Shown: positions 18,869 through 27,356, counted from the stretch's first letter. The stretch: 64,000 bases of DNA from CANJIV01 sp046330225 (GCA_046330225.1 JAXLTD010000002.1:310001-374000), one strand, 5' to 3'. The notes: generated by a model from the sequence alone, not told the origin. Numbers and translations are program-made.

Positions 18869-19516
18869 ATGGCACGATTCGCAGCCAAGACTCAAGCTGA
18901 AGGTCAGCTTGATGACGGGTACCTCATCGCCCTCGCCAAGACGGGGAGCAGCAGTGCGTACGACGCCATCGTGCGCCGCTACTACGGCTTCGTCAGGCTG
19001 AAGGCGTCCTCCTACTTCCTTGCGGGCGGCGACTCCGAGGACCTCATCCAGGAGGGGCTCGTCGGCCTGTACAAGGCGGTGCGCGACTACCGCAACGATC
19101 GCGAGTCCAGCTTCCGCAACTTCGCTGAGCTCTGCATCACCCGCCAGATCATCACCGCGGTGAAGACGGCCTCGCGCAACAAGCACACGCCGCTGAACCG
19201 GTCGGTGTCGTTCTCGACCTCGCCCGCCGGCAACGCCGATGGCGAGACCACGCTCGACGACATCCTGCCGGGCCCGACGGTCCACGACCCGGTCAACCAG
19301 GTCATCTCCTCCGAGGAGCTGCGGGCGCTGGTCGCCTGCCTGTCGACGGTGCTCTCCGATCTGGAGTCCAGCGTGCTCGGCCTCTACCTCGACGGCCACT
19401 CCTACCACGAGATCGGCGACAAGCTTGGGTGCGAGCCCAAGACGGTCGACAACGCGCTGCAGCGCGTGAAGCGCAAGGTCAGCCAGCACCTCGACGGGCG
19501 CGCGGTCCCGGCCTGA
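18869..19516 (+). CDS. sigH: RNA polymerase sigma factor of the SigH (sporulation sigma-H) group
   Basis: 215 residues. Region 2 contains EDLIQEGLVGLYKAVRDY (about 50-70), and region 4 contains LSDLESSVLGLYLDGHSYHEIGDKLG with a recognition helix near residue 190. The C-terminal half matches the Bacillus SigH/Spo0H style more than ECF sigmas, and the gene lies after cysS-rlmB exactly as sigH does in Bacillus. A sporulation role is not implied. GGAAAGG precedes the ATG. A GC-rich terminator at 19538 follows. Confidence 0.88.
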   Translation: MARFAAKTQAEGQLDDGYLIALAKTGSSSAYDAIVRRYYGFVRLKASSYFLAGGDSEDLIQEGLVGLYKAVRDYRNDRESSFRNFAELCITRQIITAVKTASRNKHTPLNRSVSFSTSPAGNADGETTLDDILPGPTVHDPVNQVISSEELRALVACLSTVLSDLESSVLGLYLDGHSYHEIGDKLGCEPKTVDNALQRVKRKVSQHLDGRAVPA

Positions 19517-19537
19517 GCCGGCGCCTCGGGCCGGCCA

Positions 19538-19557
19538 GCGGGCGCCTGTGCGCCCGC
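19538..19557 (+). terminator. terminator hairpin after sigH
   Basis: GCGGGCGC (19538-19545) pairs perfectly with GCGCCCGC (19550-19557) around CTGT; no U-tract. Confidence 0.6.
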
Positions 19558-19580
19558 GGTCCTCTGCCATCCTTCTGGCT

Positions 19581-19967
19581 ATGCCGACCTGGCTGATCGT
19601 CGTTCTCGCCGTGCTGCTCGGGCTCGCGGCCGTGTTCGCGATCGGCGGCGCGATCGTGGTCGCCCGGCGCAACCGCGGGCAGGACGCGACCTTCGACGCC
19701 GGCGTCGAGGAGGCGAACCGCCGCCTGGCGGCAGCCCACGCGCAGGACAAGGGCTGGGAGCCGGGCGCGCTGCGCGAGTCGGCGCAGCAGCTCTATGCGT
19801 CGGCGCGGCCCGGCGCGGTGGTCGAGCGCCTCGACCTCGTGGCCGTTCGCGACGAACCGGGCACGGACGACGACCAGGCAGTCTTCCGCGTCACGACCGC
19901 CGACGGGCCGGGCTCGATCCGGCTCGGCCGCCGCGGGGGCGAATGGGTCGCCGACGCGGTGGAGTGA
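19581..19967 (+). CDS. small single-pass membrane protein of unknown function
   Basis: 128 residues. One transmembrane helix at residues 3-28 (TWLIVVLAVLLGLAAVFAIG) is followed by a cytoplasmic-type basic stretch and a soluble C-terminal domain of about 95 residues. I know no family for it. The upstream in-frame GTG at 19548 lies in the terminator region, so the ATG at 19581 is preferred. It stands between the sigH terminator and the convergent tag gene. Confidence 0.55.
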   Translation: MPTWLIVVLAVLLGLAAVFAIGGAIVVARRNRGQDATFDAGVEEANRRLAAAHAQDKGWEPGALRESAQQLYASARPGAVVERLDLVAVRDEPGTDDDQAVFRVTTADGPGSIRLGRRGGEWVADAVE

Positions 19968-20052
19968 TCACGGCCGGACCCGGCGGCAGGCCGGAGGCCG
20001 GTCTGGCTCCGCCCGCGGCCAGCCCGCGTCCGAGGCTCTCAGCACGGCCGGC

Positions 20053-20640
20053 TCACACCGAGGCGCGGCGTGCGGCCTCTACCTCGTCCCGGACCCAGCA
20101 CCCCGCGACGTGGTCGTTGACGACGCCGCAGGCCTGCATGAGGGCGTAGGCCGTCGTCGGGCCGACGAAGCGGGCGCCGCGGGCCTTCAGGGCCGCGGCG
20201 AGGCCGGCCGATTCGGCGGTCCGGGCCGGCAGGTCTGCCAGCGACGCCGCGGCGGGGGAGGGCGCGGGCTGGTGGGACCAGACGAGGGCAGCCAAGCCGC
20301 CATCGCCGCGCAGGTCCACGGTCACGCGGGCGTTGGCGATCGCCGCCTCGATCTTCGCGCGGTTGCGGACGATGCCCGCGTCGGTCATCAGCCGTTCGAC
20401 GTCGCCGGACCCGAACCGCGCGACCGCATCGGGATCGAAGCCCGCGAACGCCGCCCGAAACGCCGCGCGCTTGCGCAGGATCGTCAGCCACGAGAGGCCC
20501 GACTGGAAGGCCTCGAGGCACAGCCGCTCGAAGAGGCCCGGCTCGTCGCGGACGGGCCGGCCCCATTCGGTGTCGTGGTAAGCGGCGTAGAGCGGGTCGC
20601 CGGAGCCGAAGCAGCGGATTCGGCCGTCGTCCTCGCCCAT
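20053..20640 (-). CDS. tag: DNA-3-methyladenine glycosylase I
   Basis: 195 residues. It excises 3-methyladenine from alkylated DNA. The family opening CFGSGDPLYAAYHDTEWGRP, the QSGLSWLTILRKRAAFRAAF helix-hairpin-helix block with catalytic-pocket aromatic and Glu residues, and the PTTAYALMQACGVVNDH region are present. The zinc-site Cys and His residues near both ends are visible (RCFG, DHVAGC). TACCCT lies 6 nt before the ATG. Confidence 0.93.
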   Translation of the reverse strand: MGEDDGRIRCFGSGDPLYAAYHDTEWGRPVRDEPGLFERLCLEAFQSGLSWLTILRKRAAFRAAFAGFDPDAVARFGSGDVERLMTDAGIVRNRAKIEAAIANARVTVDLRGDGGLAALVWSHQPAPSPAAASLADLPARTAESAGLAAALKARGARFVGPTTAYALMQACGVVNDHVAGCWVRDEVEAARRASV

Positions 20641-20646
20641 GCGGCC

Positions 20647-20652
20647 AGGGTA
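20647..20652 (-). promoter_or_regulatory. -10 element of tag (leaderless type)
   Basis: TACCCT on the minus strand, 6 nt before the ATG at 20640. Confidence 0.45.
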
Positions 20653-20693
20653 GCGGCGCTCGCCCGCATCGGCCCGGCGGGAAGGCCCGCTGC

Positions 20694-22292
20694 TCAGGGC
20701 AGCCGGATCTTCAGGATCACGGTGCCAATGGCGAGCTGGTAGCTGCCCGGCTTGAGCCGGCCGCGGGTACGCAGGATCAGGCGACCGCTGCCTGACACCC
20801 GGGCCCGGGCGAGGGTGGCGCCGTGGCGGCGGAGCCGCGCGGTGCCCGTCGCGTATCTGACCGTGCACGTGACCCGGGTGGCCTTCCGGCTCCGCCGGAC
20901 CGTGCAGCTGACCTTCGCCGCACGCCCCGGCCGGCCGGCGGCGCCGGTGGCTCCCTTCGAGCCGGGGTCGCCCTTGACGCCGGGCGCCCCCGGCGGTCCC
21001 GTCTCCGGGGCGGCGATGGCGACGGGGTCGCTGTCGGCGCTGGCCGGCGTGAGGAGGGCCGTGAAGGCTGGGGTCACCCGGCAGGTCAGCGCCGTGCCGA
21101 GGTCGGCCGCCGTCGCGGTGTAGGTCTGGCCGACAGCGCCGGCGATCGGGACGCCGTTGCGCAGCCACAGGCGCCCCAGCCCCTGCAGGGCCGCCGACCA
21201 CAGGCCGGCCGTGCAGGTCAGCGAGCGGCCGGCCTGCCCGAGCCCCGAGATCACCGGCCGGTCCAGCAGCAGCGGGACGCCCGACGTGATCCGCCCGATC
21301 CGGGACCCGCCGGACTCGGCGAACCACAGGCTCCCGTCCGGTCCCGCCGCGACCCCGTTGGGGAAGCTGCCGGGGGTGATGCCGGCGCTGAATTCGGTGA
21401 TGACCCCCGAGGGGGTGATCCGACCGACGCGGATGCCGAGCTGCTCGGTGAACCACAGGTTCCCGTCGGGACCGGCGGCGATCCCGAACGGGTTCGCGCC
21501 GGCAGTGAGAGGGGCGCTGAATTCGGTGACGGTGCCGGAGGGGGTGATCCTCCCGATGCGGTCGCCAGCCTGCTCGGTGAACCACAGGTTGCCGTCCGGT
21601 CCCGCCGCGATCTCGAACGGCCCGGCACCCCCGGTGATGCCGGTGGTGAACTCCGTGACGGTGCCGGCCGGCGTGATCCGTCCGATGCGGTCCGCGCCGC
21701 TCTCGGTGAACCAGAGGTTCCCGTCCGGTCCCGCCGCGATTCCGCTGGGGTTTGCGCTGCCGACGATTCCGGTGCTGAATTCGGTGACTGTGCCGGACGG
21801 GGTGATCCGGCCCACGCGGTTGCCGAGATACTCGGTGAACCAGAGGTTCCCGTCTGGTCCCGCCGTGATGCCCTCGAGCTGCGCGCCGAGGGCGATTCCA
21901 GTGCTGAATTCGGTGACCGTGCCGGCGGGACTGATCCGCCCGATGCGGTTGCCGGACTTCTCCGTGAACCACAGATTGCCGTCCGGGCCTGCCGCGATTT
22001 CCAATGGTTGCGAGCCCGCGGTGATGCCGGCGCTGAATTCGGTGACCGTGCCGGCGGGGGTGATTCGTCCGACGCGGTTGCCTGACAGCTCAGCAAACCA
22101 CAGGTTCCCGTCGGGACCGGCGGCCATCCCGACCGGGTTGGCCCCTGCCGAGATGCCCGCGCTGAACTCGGTGACGGTGCCCGTGGACGCCTGTGCCGGC
22201 GGGCAGGCGAGCAGCGCGACGAGCGCGAGGGAGGCAGCGACTCCGGCAGCCGCGGGTGCGCGGCTCCGGCGGTGGGCGACAGGACCCAGCAT
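20694..22292 (-). CDS. secreted seven-bladed beta-propeller (virginiamycin B lyase-like fold) with Ig-like and collagen-like tail
   Basis: 532 residues. A signal peptide (residues 1-35) is followed by seven consecutive 43-residue repeats built on AAGPDGNLWFTE and RIGRITPSGTVTEFS. This is the pattern of streptogramin-lyase/Vgb propellers, here a full closed ring. A DUF11/Ig-like segment follows (GLGQAGRSLTC), then a short collagen-like GPPGAPGVKGDPGSKGATG run and a basic beta-rich tail. No histidine occurs in the propeller, so the catalytic His of virginiamycin B lyase is absent and an enzymatic role is unlikely. A binding or surface role is inferred. GGAGG before the ATG at 22292 decides the start over a TTG at 22307. 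Confidence 0.85.
   Translation of the reverse strand: MLGPVAHRRSRAPAAAGVAASLALVALLACPPAQASTGTVTEFSAGISAGANPVGMAAGPDGNLWFAELSGNRVGRITPAGTVTEFSAGITAGSQPLEIAAGPDGNLWFTEKSGNRIGRISPAGTVTEFSTGIALGAQLEGITAGPDGNLWFTEYLGNRVGRITPSGTVTEFSTGIVGSANPSGIAAGPDGNLWFTESGADRIGRITPAGTVTEFTTGITGGAGPFEIAAGPDGNLWFTEQAGDRIGRITPSGTVTEFSAPLTAGANPFGIAAGPDGNLWFTEQLGIRVGRITPSGVITEFSAGITPGSFPNGVAAGPDGSLWFAESGGSRIGRITSGVPLLLDRPVISGLGQAGRSLTCTAGLWSAALQGLGRLWLRNGVPIAGAVGQTYTATAADLGTALTCRVTPAFTALLTPASADSDPVAIAAPETGPPGAPGVKGDPGSKGATGAAGRPGRAAKVSCTVRRSRKATRVTCTVRYATGTARLRRHGATLARARVSGSGRLILRTRGRLKPGSYQLAIGTVILKIRLP
21279..22181 (-). repeat. seven tandem 129-bp coding repeats (propeller blades)
   Basis: Seven direct repeats of exactly 129 bp, each encoding 43 residues, with strong DNA-level identity around the segment for GPDGNLWF. 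The near-identity at DNA level suggests recent duplication or gene conversion between blades. Confidence 0.9.
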
Positions 22293-22327
22293 GGACGACC
22301 TCCGCAAAGCAGGAACCGAGCGCGTCG

Positions 22328-22356
22328 ACTGTCGCCGGTTTGGCCGCCCGCGTCAA
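22328..22356 (-). promoter_or_regulatory. promoter of the propeller gene
   Basis: On the minus strand TTGACG (22356-22351), 17-nt spacer, GACAGT (22333-22328). The expected start near 22321 leaves a 28-nt leader with GGAGG. Confidence 0.5.
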
Positions 22357-22428
22357 GCGGGCGCCACAGCGGCGCGACTCGCTCGGGCTTGTGCGGGAGC
22401 CGCCATCCTGACCGTCGCGACGGCCACA

Positions 22429-22501
22429 AGCCGGAGACGGGACTCGAACCCGTGACCCCCTGTTTACAAGACAGGCGCTCTACCAGCTGAGCTACTCCGG
22501 C
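22429..22501 (-). tRNA. tRNA-Thr (anticodon TGT)
   Basis: 73 nt on the minus strand. Acceptor GCCGGAG pairs with CTCCGGC. There is a D-arm with AGCTGGTA, an anticodon stem CCTGT/ACAGG with loop CTTGTAA giving anticodon TGT, and a T-arm ACGGG-TTCGAGT-CCCGT. The discriminator is T, and CCA is not encoded. It stands alone between two protein genes. Confidence 0.97.
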
Positions 22502-22539
22502 GGGCCCGCGGAACTGTACGGCGGTCCCGGCCGCCCCGG

Positions 22540-23466
22540 CTAGGCCGCGGCGCCCGCGAGGCGCTCACGCCACCACGCGACCGCGTCGCCGAGCGTCGTG
22601 TCGAGCGGGATCTCGGGCTCCCAGCCGGTGGCATCCGTCAGCCGCGCGTGCGATCCGCGAATCTCGGCGACCTCGTGGGGCCGCACGAGGTCGGGGTCCA
22701 CCGTCGGCTCGATGATCACGCCGGCGACACGTTCGAAGGCGGCGACGAGGTCGCGGGCCGAGCGGGAGGATCCGGAGGCCACGTTGTAGATGCCGGGCGG
22801 TGCCGAAGCGAGGAGCCGGTAGGCCCGCACGACGTCGCGCACGTCGGTGAAGTCGCGCCGCGTATCCGGGTTGCCGGTCACGAGCGCAATCGCCGATCGC
22901 CCGCTCTCCAGCCCTTGGGCCACCTGTCGGGCAAAGGATCCGATGACGAACCGCTCGGTCTGGCCGGGGCCGGCGTGGTTGAACGCACGGGCGCGGACGA
23001 CGTGCAGCCCGTGCGCGTCGGCGTACATGCCGCCGAGGAGGTCCGTACCGGCCTTGGACACGGCGTAGGGGTTCTGGGGGCGCAGCGGGGCGTCCTCGGC
23101 CACCGGCAGCGACGCCGGCGGGCCGTAGATCTCTCCGCTGGATCCGATGATGACGCGGGCGTCCGGCGCCTCGGTGCGGATCGCCTCCAGCACGGAGAGC
23201 GCCATCGCGGTGTTGTCTCGCAGCACGGCGACCGGCTCCTGCCACGAGCGGCCCACGGAGGCGAGCGCGGCGAGGTGGTAGACGACCTCCGGCTGGGCGT
23301 CGCGCACGGCTGCCGCGGTCGCCTCGGGGTCGAGCAGGTCGACGTCGTGCCAGGCGTCCGCCGACCGCGATAGCCCGATGACGTCGTCGCCGCCGGCCGC
23401 GCAGGCGGCTGCGAGATGGCTGCCGGCGAAGCCCGAGACGCCGGTGATGAGGACCCGCGGGCTCAG
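22540..23466 (-). CDS. NAD-dependent sugar-nucleotide epimerase/dehydratase
   Basis: 308 residues of the extended SDR type, closest in style to GDP-mannose 4,6-dehydratase/GDP-6-deoxy-mannose reductase (Rmd). It has a Rossmann motif TGVSGFAGS at residues 8-16, catalytic YAVSK at about 137, and SSGEIYG before it. The Rossmann strand starts four codons after a CTG that overlaps the previous gene's TGA (CTGA). No ATG, GTG or TTG exists in frame near there, so CTG at 23466 is the best start. Substrate is probably a nucleotide-activated sugar for envelope glycans. Confidence 0.85.
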   Translation of the reverse strand: MSPRVLITGVSGFAGSHLAAACAAGGDDVIGLSRSADAWHDVDLLDPEATAAAVRDAQPEVVYHLAALASVGRSWQEPVAVLRDNTAMALSVLEAIRTEAPDARVIIGSSGEIYGPPASLPVAEDAPLRPQNPYAVSKAGTDLLGGMYADAHGLHVVRARAFNHAGPGQTERFVIGSFARQVAQGLESGRSAIALVTGNPDTRRDFTDVRDVVRAYRLLASAPPGIYNVASGSSRSARDLVAAFERVAGVIIEPTVDPDLVRPHEVAEIRGSHARLTDATGWEPEIPLDTTLGDAVAWWRERLAGAAA

Positions 23467-23999
23467 GACGCGGGACCGGCGGTCACGGCGTGCTCGAGGT
23501 TGCCGTGGCCGTTCGACGACACCATGACCTCGTACTCGGGCAGCTCGGGATCCGGCGGGTTGAGCCGCCGCTCGAGCTCGCCGAGGACCAGCCCGAACAG
23601 CAGGTGCCGCCACGCCGCCTGGGCGAAGGCCGCCCGGTTGCCGGTGAGCGGCACGAGCTCCTCGCGGGCCGGGTGCCAGCGGTCGGTGAGCCGGCCGAGG
23701 GGCCACAGGGCGACGTGCTCGGCCAGGGCTGCCACCGGGCCCCGCGCCCAGGGCGGAATCGGCATGAGCGGAGCGAGGTTCGCGTACACGGCGCCGAACA
23801 GGGCGCCGTTGTGGACGTGCATGGCCGTGCCGGCCGCGGGCCAGGCCGGTCCGCGCGTCGCGAGCTTCCCGAGCAGCTCGACGTCGTCGTACTGCGAGCC
23901 GAAGGCCCGCTTGTCGAGCGGCTGCTGGGCCGCCCAAAGGCCCGCGGCGACCGCGCCGGCGAGGGCGCCTCTCAGGGTCCGTGCGCGATCGATCGCCAT
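23463..23999 (-). CDS. conserved hypothetical membrane-associated protein
   Basis: 178 residues. It opens MAIDRARTLRGALAGAVAAG, with weak hydrophobic helices at about 10-25 and 65-105 that could be membrane inserted, and ends in an acidic-Pro segment (NPPDPELPEYE). I recognise no family. Its stop codon overlaps the CTG start of the epimerase gene, so the two are translated together; TACAGT lies 9 nt before the ATG. It is divergent from the plsC-gpsA fusion. Confidence 0.55.
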   Translation of the reverse strand: MAIDRARTLRGALAGAVAAGLWAAQQPLDKRAFGSQYDDVELLGKLATRGPAWPAAGTAMHVHNGALFGAVYANLAPLMPIPPWARGPVAALAEHVALWPLGRLTDRWHPAREELVPLTGNRAAFAQAAWRHLLFGLVLGELERRLNPPDPELPEYEVMVSSNGHGNLEHAVTAGPAS

Positions 24000-24048
24000 G
24001 CGGCGCCCACTGTAACGCGACCTGCGCGCCGGGGTTGTGAGGGGCGGC

Positions 24049-25707
24049 ATGGATCTCGACCGTCACCACGCCCGGGCGCGGCAGCGCGGCGTCAATCCGT
24101 TCGTCTACTGGACGGTGCGCGCGATCCTCCAGCCGTTCTTCCACGTCTACTTCCGCCTGTCCCGGGTCGGACGCGAGCACGTGCCGGCCGAGGGGCCGGT
24201 CATCTACGCGGCAAACCACCGGTCCTTCCTCGACCCCTTCGTCATCGGGACGATGGCCCGCCGGCCGATCTACTACGTCGCGAAGGAGGAGCTCTTCCGC
24301 AACCGCTTCGTGGCCTGGCTGCTCAACTCGCTCGGGGCGTTCCCAGTCCGGCGGGGCGCGGCCGACCAGGACATGCTGGCGACCGCGCGGGCGATCCTCG
24401 ATCGCGGCGACTGCATCGTGATCTTCCCCGAGGGGACGCGCATCCGGCCCGGCGCGCTCGCCGAGCCCCGGCGCGGCGTGGGCCGGCTCGCCCTCGAATC
24501 CGGGGCGCCGGTCGTGCCGATCGCCGTCATCGGCACCGAGGCCGTGCGCAAGGGCATCCGGATCCGGCCGCACAAGGTTCGGATCCGTGCCGGCCGCGCG
24601 CTGACCTTCCCGCGGGTGCAGGAGCCGTCGAAGGAGCTCGCCGCCGCGGTGACCGACCGGATCTGGCCGTGCGTGATGCTCCAGTGGGAGTGGCTCGGCG
24701 GCCTTCCGCCGCTGCGCAGGGCCACCGTCGTGGGGGCCGGCGCCTGGGGAACCGGGCTCGCGGTGCTGCTCGCCCGGGCCGGCCTCGAGGTCGACCTCGC
24801 CTGCCGCAGCCACGCCCAGGCCGAGGTGCTCGAGCGCGACCGGGTCAACGCGGCCTACCTCCCCGGTGTCGAGCTGCCGGCAGCCGTGCGCCCGATCGCG
24901 GCCGACGACGCCTCGCTGGCCGGCCACGACCTCGTGTGCTTTGCGGTTCCGGCCCGCGACCTGCCCGCCGCCGTGGCGGCGCACGGCGCGGCGGTTCCGG
25001 CGCGGGCCGGGGTGCTCGTCGTCGCGAAGGGCCTCGTGCCGCCGCGGGGGTTGCGGCCCGCCGACTACGTCGCCGAGCGGTGCTCGGCGCGCGCCGTCGC
25101 CGTGCTCGCCGGGCCGTCGCACGCCGCGGCGGCGCTCGACGGCGGCGCGTCGGTGCTCGCGGCCTCCCAGGACGCCGGATTCGCCCGCCAGATCGCCGGC
25201 GTGCTCCGCACCGCCGGGCTGGATGCCGGGATCTCCCGCGACGTGGCCGGCGCCGAGCTCGCCGGGTGCGCCAAGAACGCCGCGGCGGTCGCGGCAGCGG
25301 CGGCGGCGGCCTCCGGCCCCAACGCGGCTGGCGCCGTCGCCGGGAAGGTGTTCGCCGAGATCGGCGCCTACGCCAGCGCCGAGGGCGGGCGGCCGGAGAC
25401 CCTGGCCGGCCTCGCCGGAGCCGGGGATCTCGTCGCCACGCTGATGGCCGGCGGCAGCCGGAACCGCCAGGCCGGCGAGCTCTTGGCCACGGGCCTGCCC
25501 GCCGGAGAGATCCGTCCGCGGCTCGGGCATGCCGTCGAAGGCATGGACGCGATTCCGCTGCTCGCCGGTGCGCTGCGCGACGCCGGCGTCCCGGCCCCGA
25601 CGCTCGACGGGCTCAGCGACCTCGTCGAAGGCCGGATCGGCGCGGACGAGTGGCGCGCCACCATCACGACCCCCTCCCAGCCGGCCCGCCGGGTGCGAGC
25701 GGCCTGA
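24049..25707 (+). CDS. fused 1-acylglycerol-3-phosphate acyltransferase / glycerol-3-phosphate dehydrogenase (PlsC-GpsA)
   Basis: 552 residues with two complete enzymes in one frame. Residues 1-215 are PlsC-like: N56-H57 with D62 (the HX4D motif in NHRSFLDP), and E128-G-T-R131 (FPEGTR). Residues 225-552 are GpsA-like: nucleotide motif GAGAWG at 229-234, VVAKGL, GPSH in place of the usual GPSFA, GCAKN carrying the catalytic Lys, and AGAGDL followed by SRNRQAG. GpsA makes sn-glycerol-3-phosphate from DHAP; PlsC makes phosphatidic acid from its monoacyl form. The join is a short LPPLRR segment. GAGGGG before the ATG at 24049 supports that start. No frameshift or stop separates the halves. Confidence 0.92.
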   Translation: MDLDRHHARARQRGVNPFVYWTVRAILQPFFHVYFRLSRVGREHVPAEGPVIYAANHRSFLDPFVIGTMARRPIYYVAKEELFRNRFVAWLLNSLGAFPVRRGAADQDMLATARAILDRGDCIVIFPEGTRIRPGALAEPRRGVGRLALESGAPVVPIAVIGTEAVRKGIRIRPHKVRIRAGRALTFPRVQEPSKELAAAVTDRIWPCVMLQWEWLGGLPPLRRATVVGAGAWGTGLAVLLARAGLEVDLACRSHAQAEVLERDRVNAAYLPGVELPAAVRPIAADDASLAGHDLVCFAVPARDLPAAVAAHGAAVPARAGVLVVAKGLVPPRGLRPADYVAERCSARAVAVLAGPSHAAAALDGGASVLAASQDAGFARQIAGVLRTAGLDAGISRDVAGAELAGCAKNAAAVAAAAAAASGPNAAGAVAGKVFAEIGAYASAEGGRPETLAGLAGAGDLVATLMAGGSRNRQAGELLATGLPAGEIRPRLGHAVEGMDAIPLLAGALRDAGVPAPTLDGLSDLVEGRIGADEWRATITTPSQPARRVRAA

Positions 25708-25713
25708 CGCGGG

Positions 25714-25719
25714 TAGCCT
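25714..25719 (+). promoter_or_regulatory. -10 element of ECF sigma gene (leaderless type)
   Basis: TAGCCT with 7 nt to the GTG at 25727. Confidence 0.45.
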
Positions 25720-25726
25720 CCCATGC

Positions 25727-26281
25727 GTGGACGCCCCGCCCGCCCAGGACCAGGACAAGGCCAAGCTCGACCGCGAGTTCTCCGACCTGTACCGGGCGCA
25801 CCTGCGCGACGTGTACAGCTACTCGTACTACCGGGTGGGCAACCATCACGACGCCGAGGACCTGACCGAGCAGACCTTCCTGCAGGCCTACCGGCACTTC
25901 GAGCGCGCCCAGCGGGAGTCAAATGGGCGGCCGCTCCGCCCCTGGCTCATCCGGATCGCGCACAACCTGGCCGCGAACTACTACCGCGACCGCGCTCGCA
26001 AGCCCCAGTCGCACCTGGACGACGCGTCGGTGGTGACCTCGCCGCACACGACCGAGTCGCTCGTCGAGGGCCGGGAGGAGCTCGCGCGGGTGCTGGACGG
26101 CGTCTCAGAGCTTCCGGACGATCGCCGCGAGGCGCTCATCATGCGCTTCGCGCTCGGGATGGACAACCGGGAGATCGCGCGCGCGCTCGGGCGCAGCGAC
26201 GGGGCCACCAAGGTGCTGCTGCACCGCGCGATCAAGCAGCTCGAGCAGATCGTCAAGGAGAAGGAGGCCGGGACGCGCTGA
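25727..26281 (+). CDS. ECF-type RNA polymerase sigma factor
   Basis: 184 residues, GTG start 7 nt after a TAGCCT element. Region 2 contains DLYRAHLRDVYSYSYYRVG and EDLTEQTFLQAYRHF, and region 4 contains LPDDRREALIMRFALGMDNREIARALG with a helix-turn-helix. The next gene, 16 nt downstream, encodes a small single-helix protein that may be its membrane anti-sigma partner. The signal sensed is unknown. Confidence 0.9.
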   Translation: MDAPPAQDQDKAKLDREFSDLYRAHLRDVYSYSYYRVGNHHDAEDLTEQTFLQAYRHFERAQRESNGRPLRPWLIRIAHNLAANYYRDRARKPQSHLDDASVVTSPHTTESLVEGREELARVLDGVSELPDDRREALIMRFALGMDNREIARALGRSDGATKVLLHRAIKQLEQIVKEKEAGTR

Positions 26282-26297
26282 GCGGGCCCGGGACCCC

Positions 26298-26651
26298 ATG
26301 GACGCGATGACCACCGATTCGGGCGATTTCGAGGCGCTGCTGCGCCAGGCGCTCGCGCCCGTCGAGCCCCCGACCGATCTCAGCGACCGGCTCGAGGCCA
26401 CGCTCGTCAACCTCACCGAGCTCGCACAGGACGAGCTCGAGGCGTGGGAGCTCTCGGCGATGCGCGATCCGCGCAACTGGGCGCGTCCCGTGGCAGCCGC
26501 CGCCGTCGGCACGGCCGCCGGCGCCGCCCTCGTGCTGGTGCGCGTGCGCGCCCGGGGGAAGAAGCGCCAGCGTCCGGACGGTCTGGGGGACCTGATGGAG
26601 CGCACGGCGCGGGACCTGGCGAGCGAGGCGCGCAAGCTGCTGCACCGGTAG
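26298..26651 (+). CDS. small single-pass membrane protein, possible anti-sigma partner
   Basis: 117 residues. A cytoplasmic acidic N-terminal part of about 60 residues, one weak hydrophobic helix (VAAAAVGTAAGAALVLV at 65-82) and a basic C-terminal tail. There is no zinc anti-sigma HX3CX2C motif, so a role as anti-sigma factor rests only on its position 16 nt after an ECF sigma gene. A second in-frame ATG lies three codons in. Confidence 0.5.
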   Translation: MDAMTTDSGDFEALLRQALAPVEPPTDLSDRLEATLVNLTELAQDELEAWELSAMRDPRNWARPVAAAAVGTAAGAALVLVRVRARGKKRQRPDGLGDLMERTARDLASEARKLLHR

Positions 26652-26762
26652 CGCCCGCCTTCCCCTCGATGGCTGATTTCCCGACCTCGCGCCCGCGGAT
26701 CGCGACCGAATCAGCCGGGCAGTGATCCGATGGCGCCCCTGGGCCGAAGGAACCGAGGCGAG

Positions 26763-27356
26763 ATGGCCCGGCTCCCTGCCCCAACCGACCTGTCCCGGCT
26801 TGCCGATGAAGACCTCATGCAGCTCGTCCAGCGCAACGACCCGCGGGCCTTCGAGCTCGTGTACGACCGCCACTCCGGCAGCGCCTTCGCGCTCGCCTAC
26901 CGGATGTGCGGCCGCCGGGCCACCGCTGAGGAGGTCGTCCAGGAGGCGTTCCTGGCAATCTGGCGCAGCGGCGCCCGCTACGACCGAGCGCGGGGCAGCG
27001 TTCGGACCTGGGTCCTCGGCATCGTGCATCACCGGGCGATCGACGCCCTGCGCCGCAGCATCGTGCACGACCGCCGCCGCGCCAGCGACGAAGGGATCGA
27101 GGAGCGGTTCGAGGCGCCCGACCGGACCGACGTCGAGGCCGCCCGCCGCGACGAGGCGCGCGAGATTCGCGAGCTGCTCGACGGCCTGCCCGAGGAGCAG
27201 TGCCGGGTGATCGAGCTCGCCTACTTCGGCGGATTCACCCACGCCGAGATCGCCGAGATGCTCCAGATGCCGCTCGGCACCGTAAAGGGGAGGATGCGCC
27301 TCGGGCTCGAGAAGCTGCGGACCGCCCTCCCGTCCCCGGAGGTGGCCGCCCCGTGA
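26763..27356 (+). CDS. ECF RNA polymerase sigma factor, SigK-like
   Basis: 197 residues. Region 2 contains DEDLMQLVQRNDPRAFELVYDR and EEVVQEAFLAIW. Region 4 contains LPEEQCRVIELAYFGGFTHAEIAEMLQMPLGTVKGR. The RskA-type gene that follows with a GTGA overlap makes this a SigK/RskA-style pair. I prefer the ATG at 26763, preceded by GAGGCGAG, over one at 26730, which adds eleven basic residues. Confidence 0.92.
   Translation: MARLPAPTDLSRLADEDLMQLVQRNDPRAFELVYDRHSGSAFALAYRMCGRRATAEEVVQEAFLAIWRSGARYDRARGSVRTWVLGIVHHRAIDALRRSIVHDRRRASDEGIEERFEAPDRTDVEAARRDEAREIRELLDGLPEEQCRVIELAYFGGFTHAEIAEMLQMPLGTVKGRMRLGLEKLRTALPSPEVAAP

Noticed and set aside
21279..22181. CRISPR-like repeats
   Set aside because: The seven repeats are in-frame coding blades of 129 bp with no unique spacers.
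20694..22292. Virginiamycin B lyase resistance gene
   Set aside because: The fold is similar, but the propeller has no histidine for the lyase reaction, and the protein is secreted with a collagen-like tail.
22412..22423. CCGTCGCGACGG palindrome as a tRNA-Thr terminator
   Set aside because: It has no loop and no U-tract; six base pairs of self-complementary GC sequence are expected by chance here.
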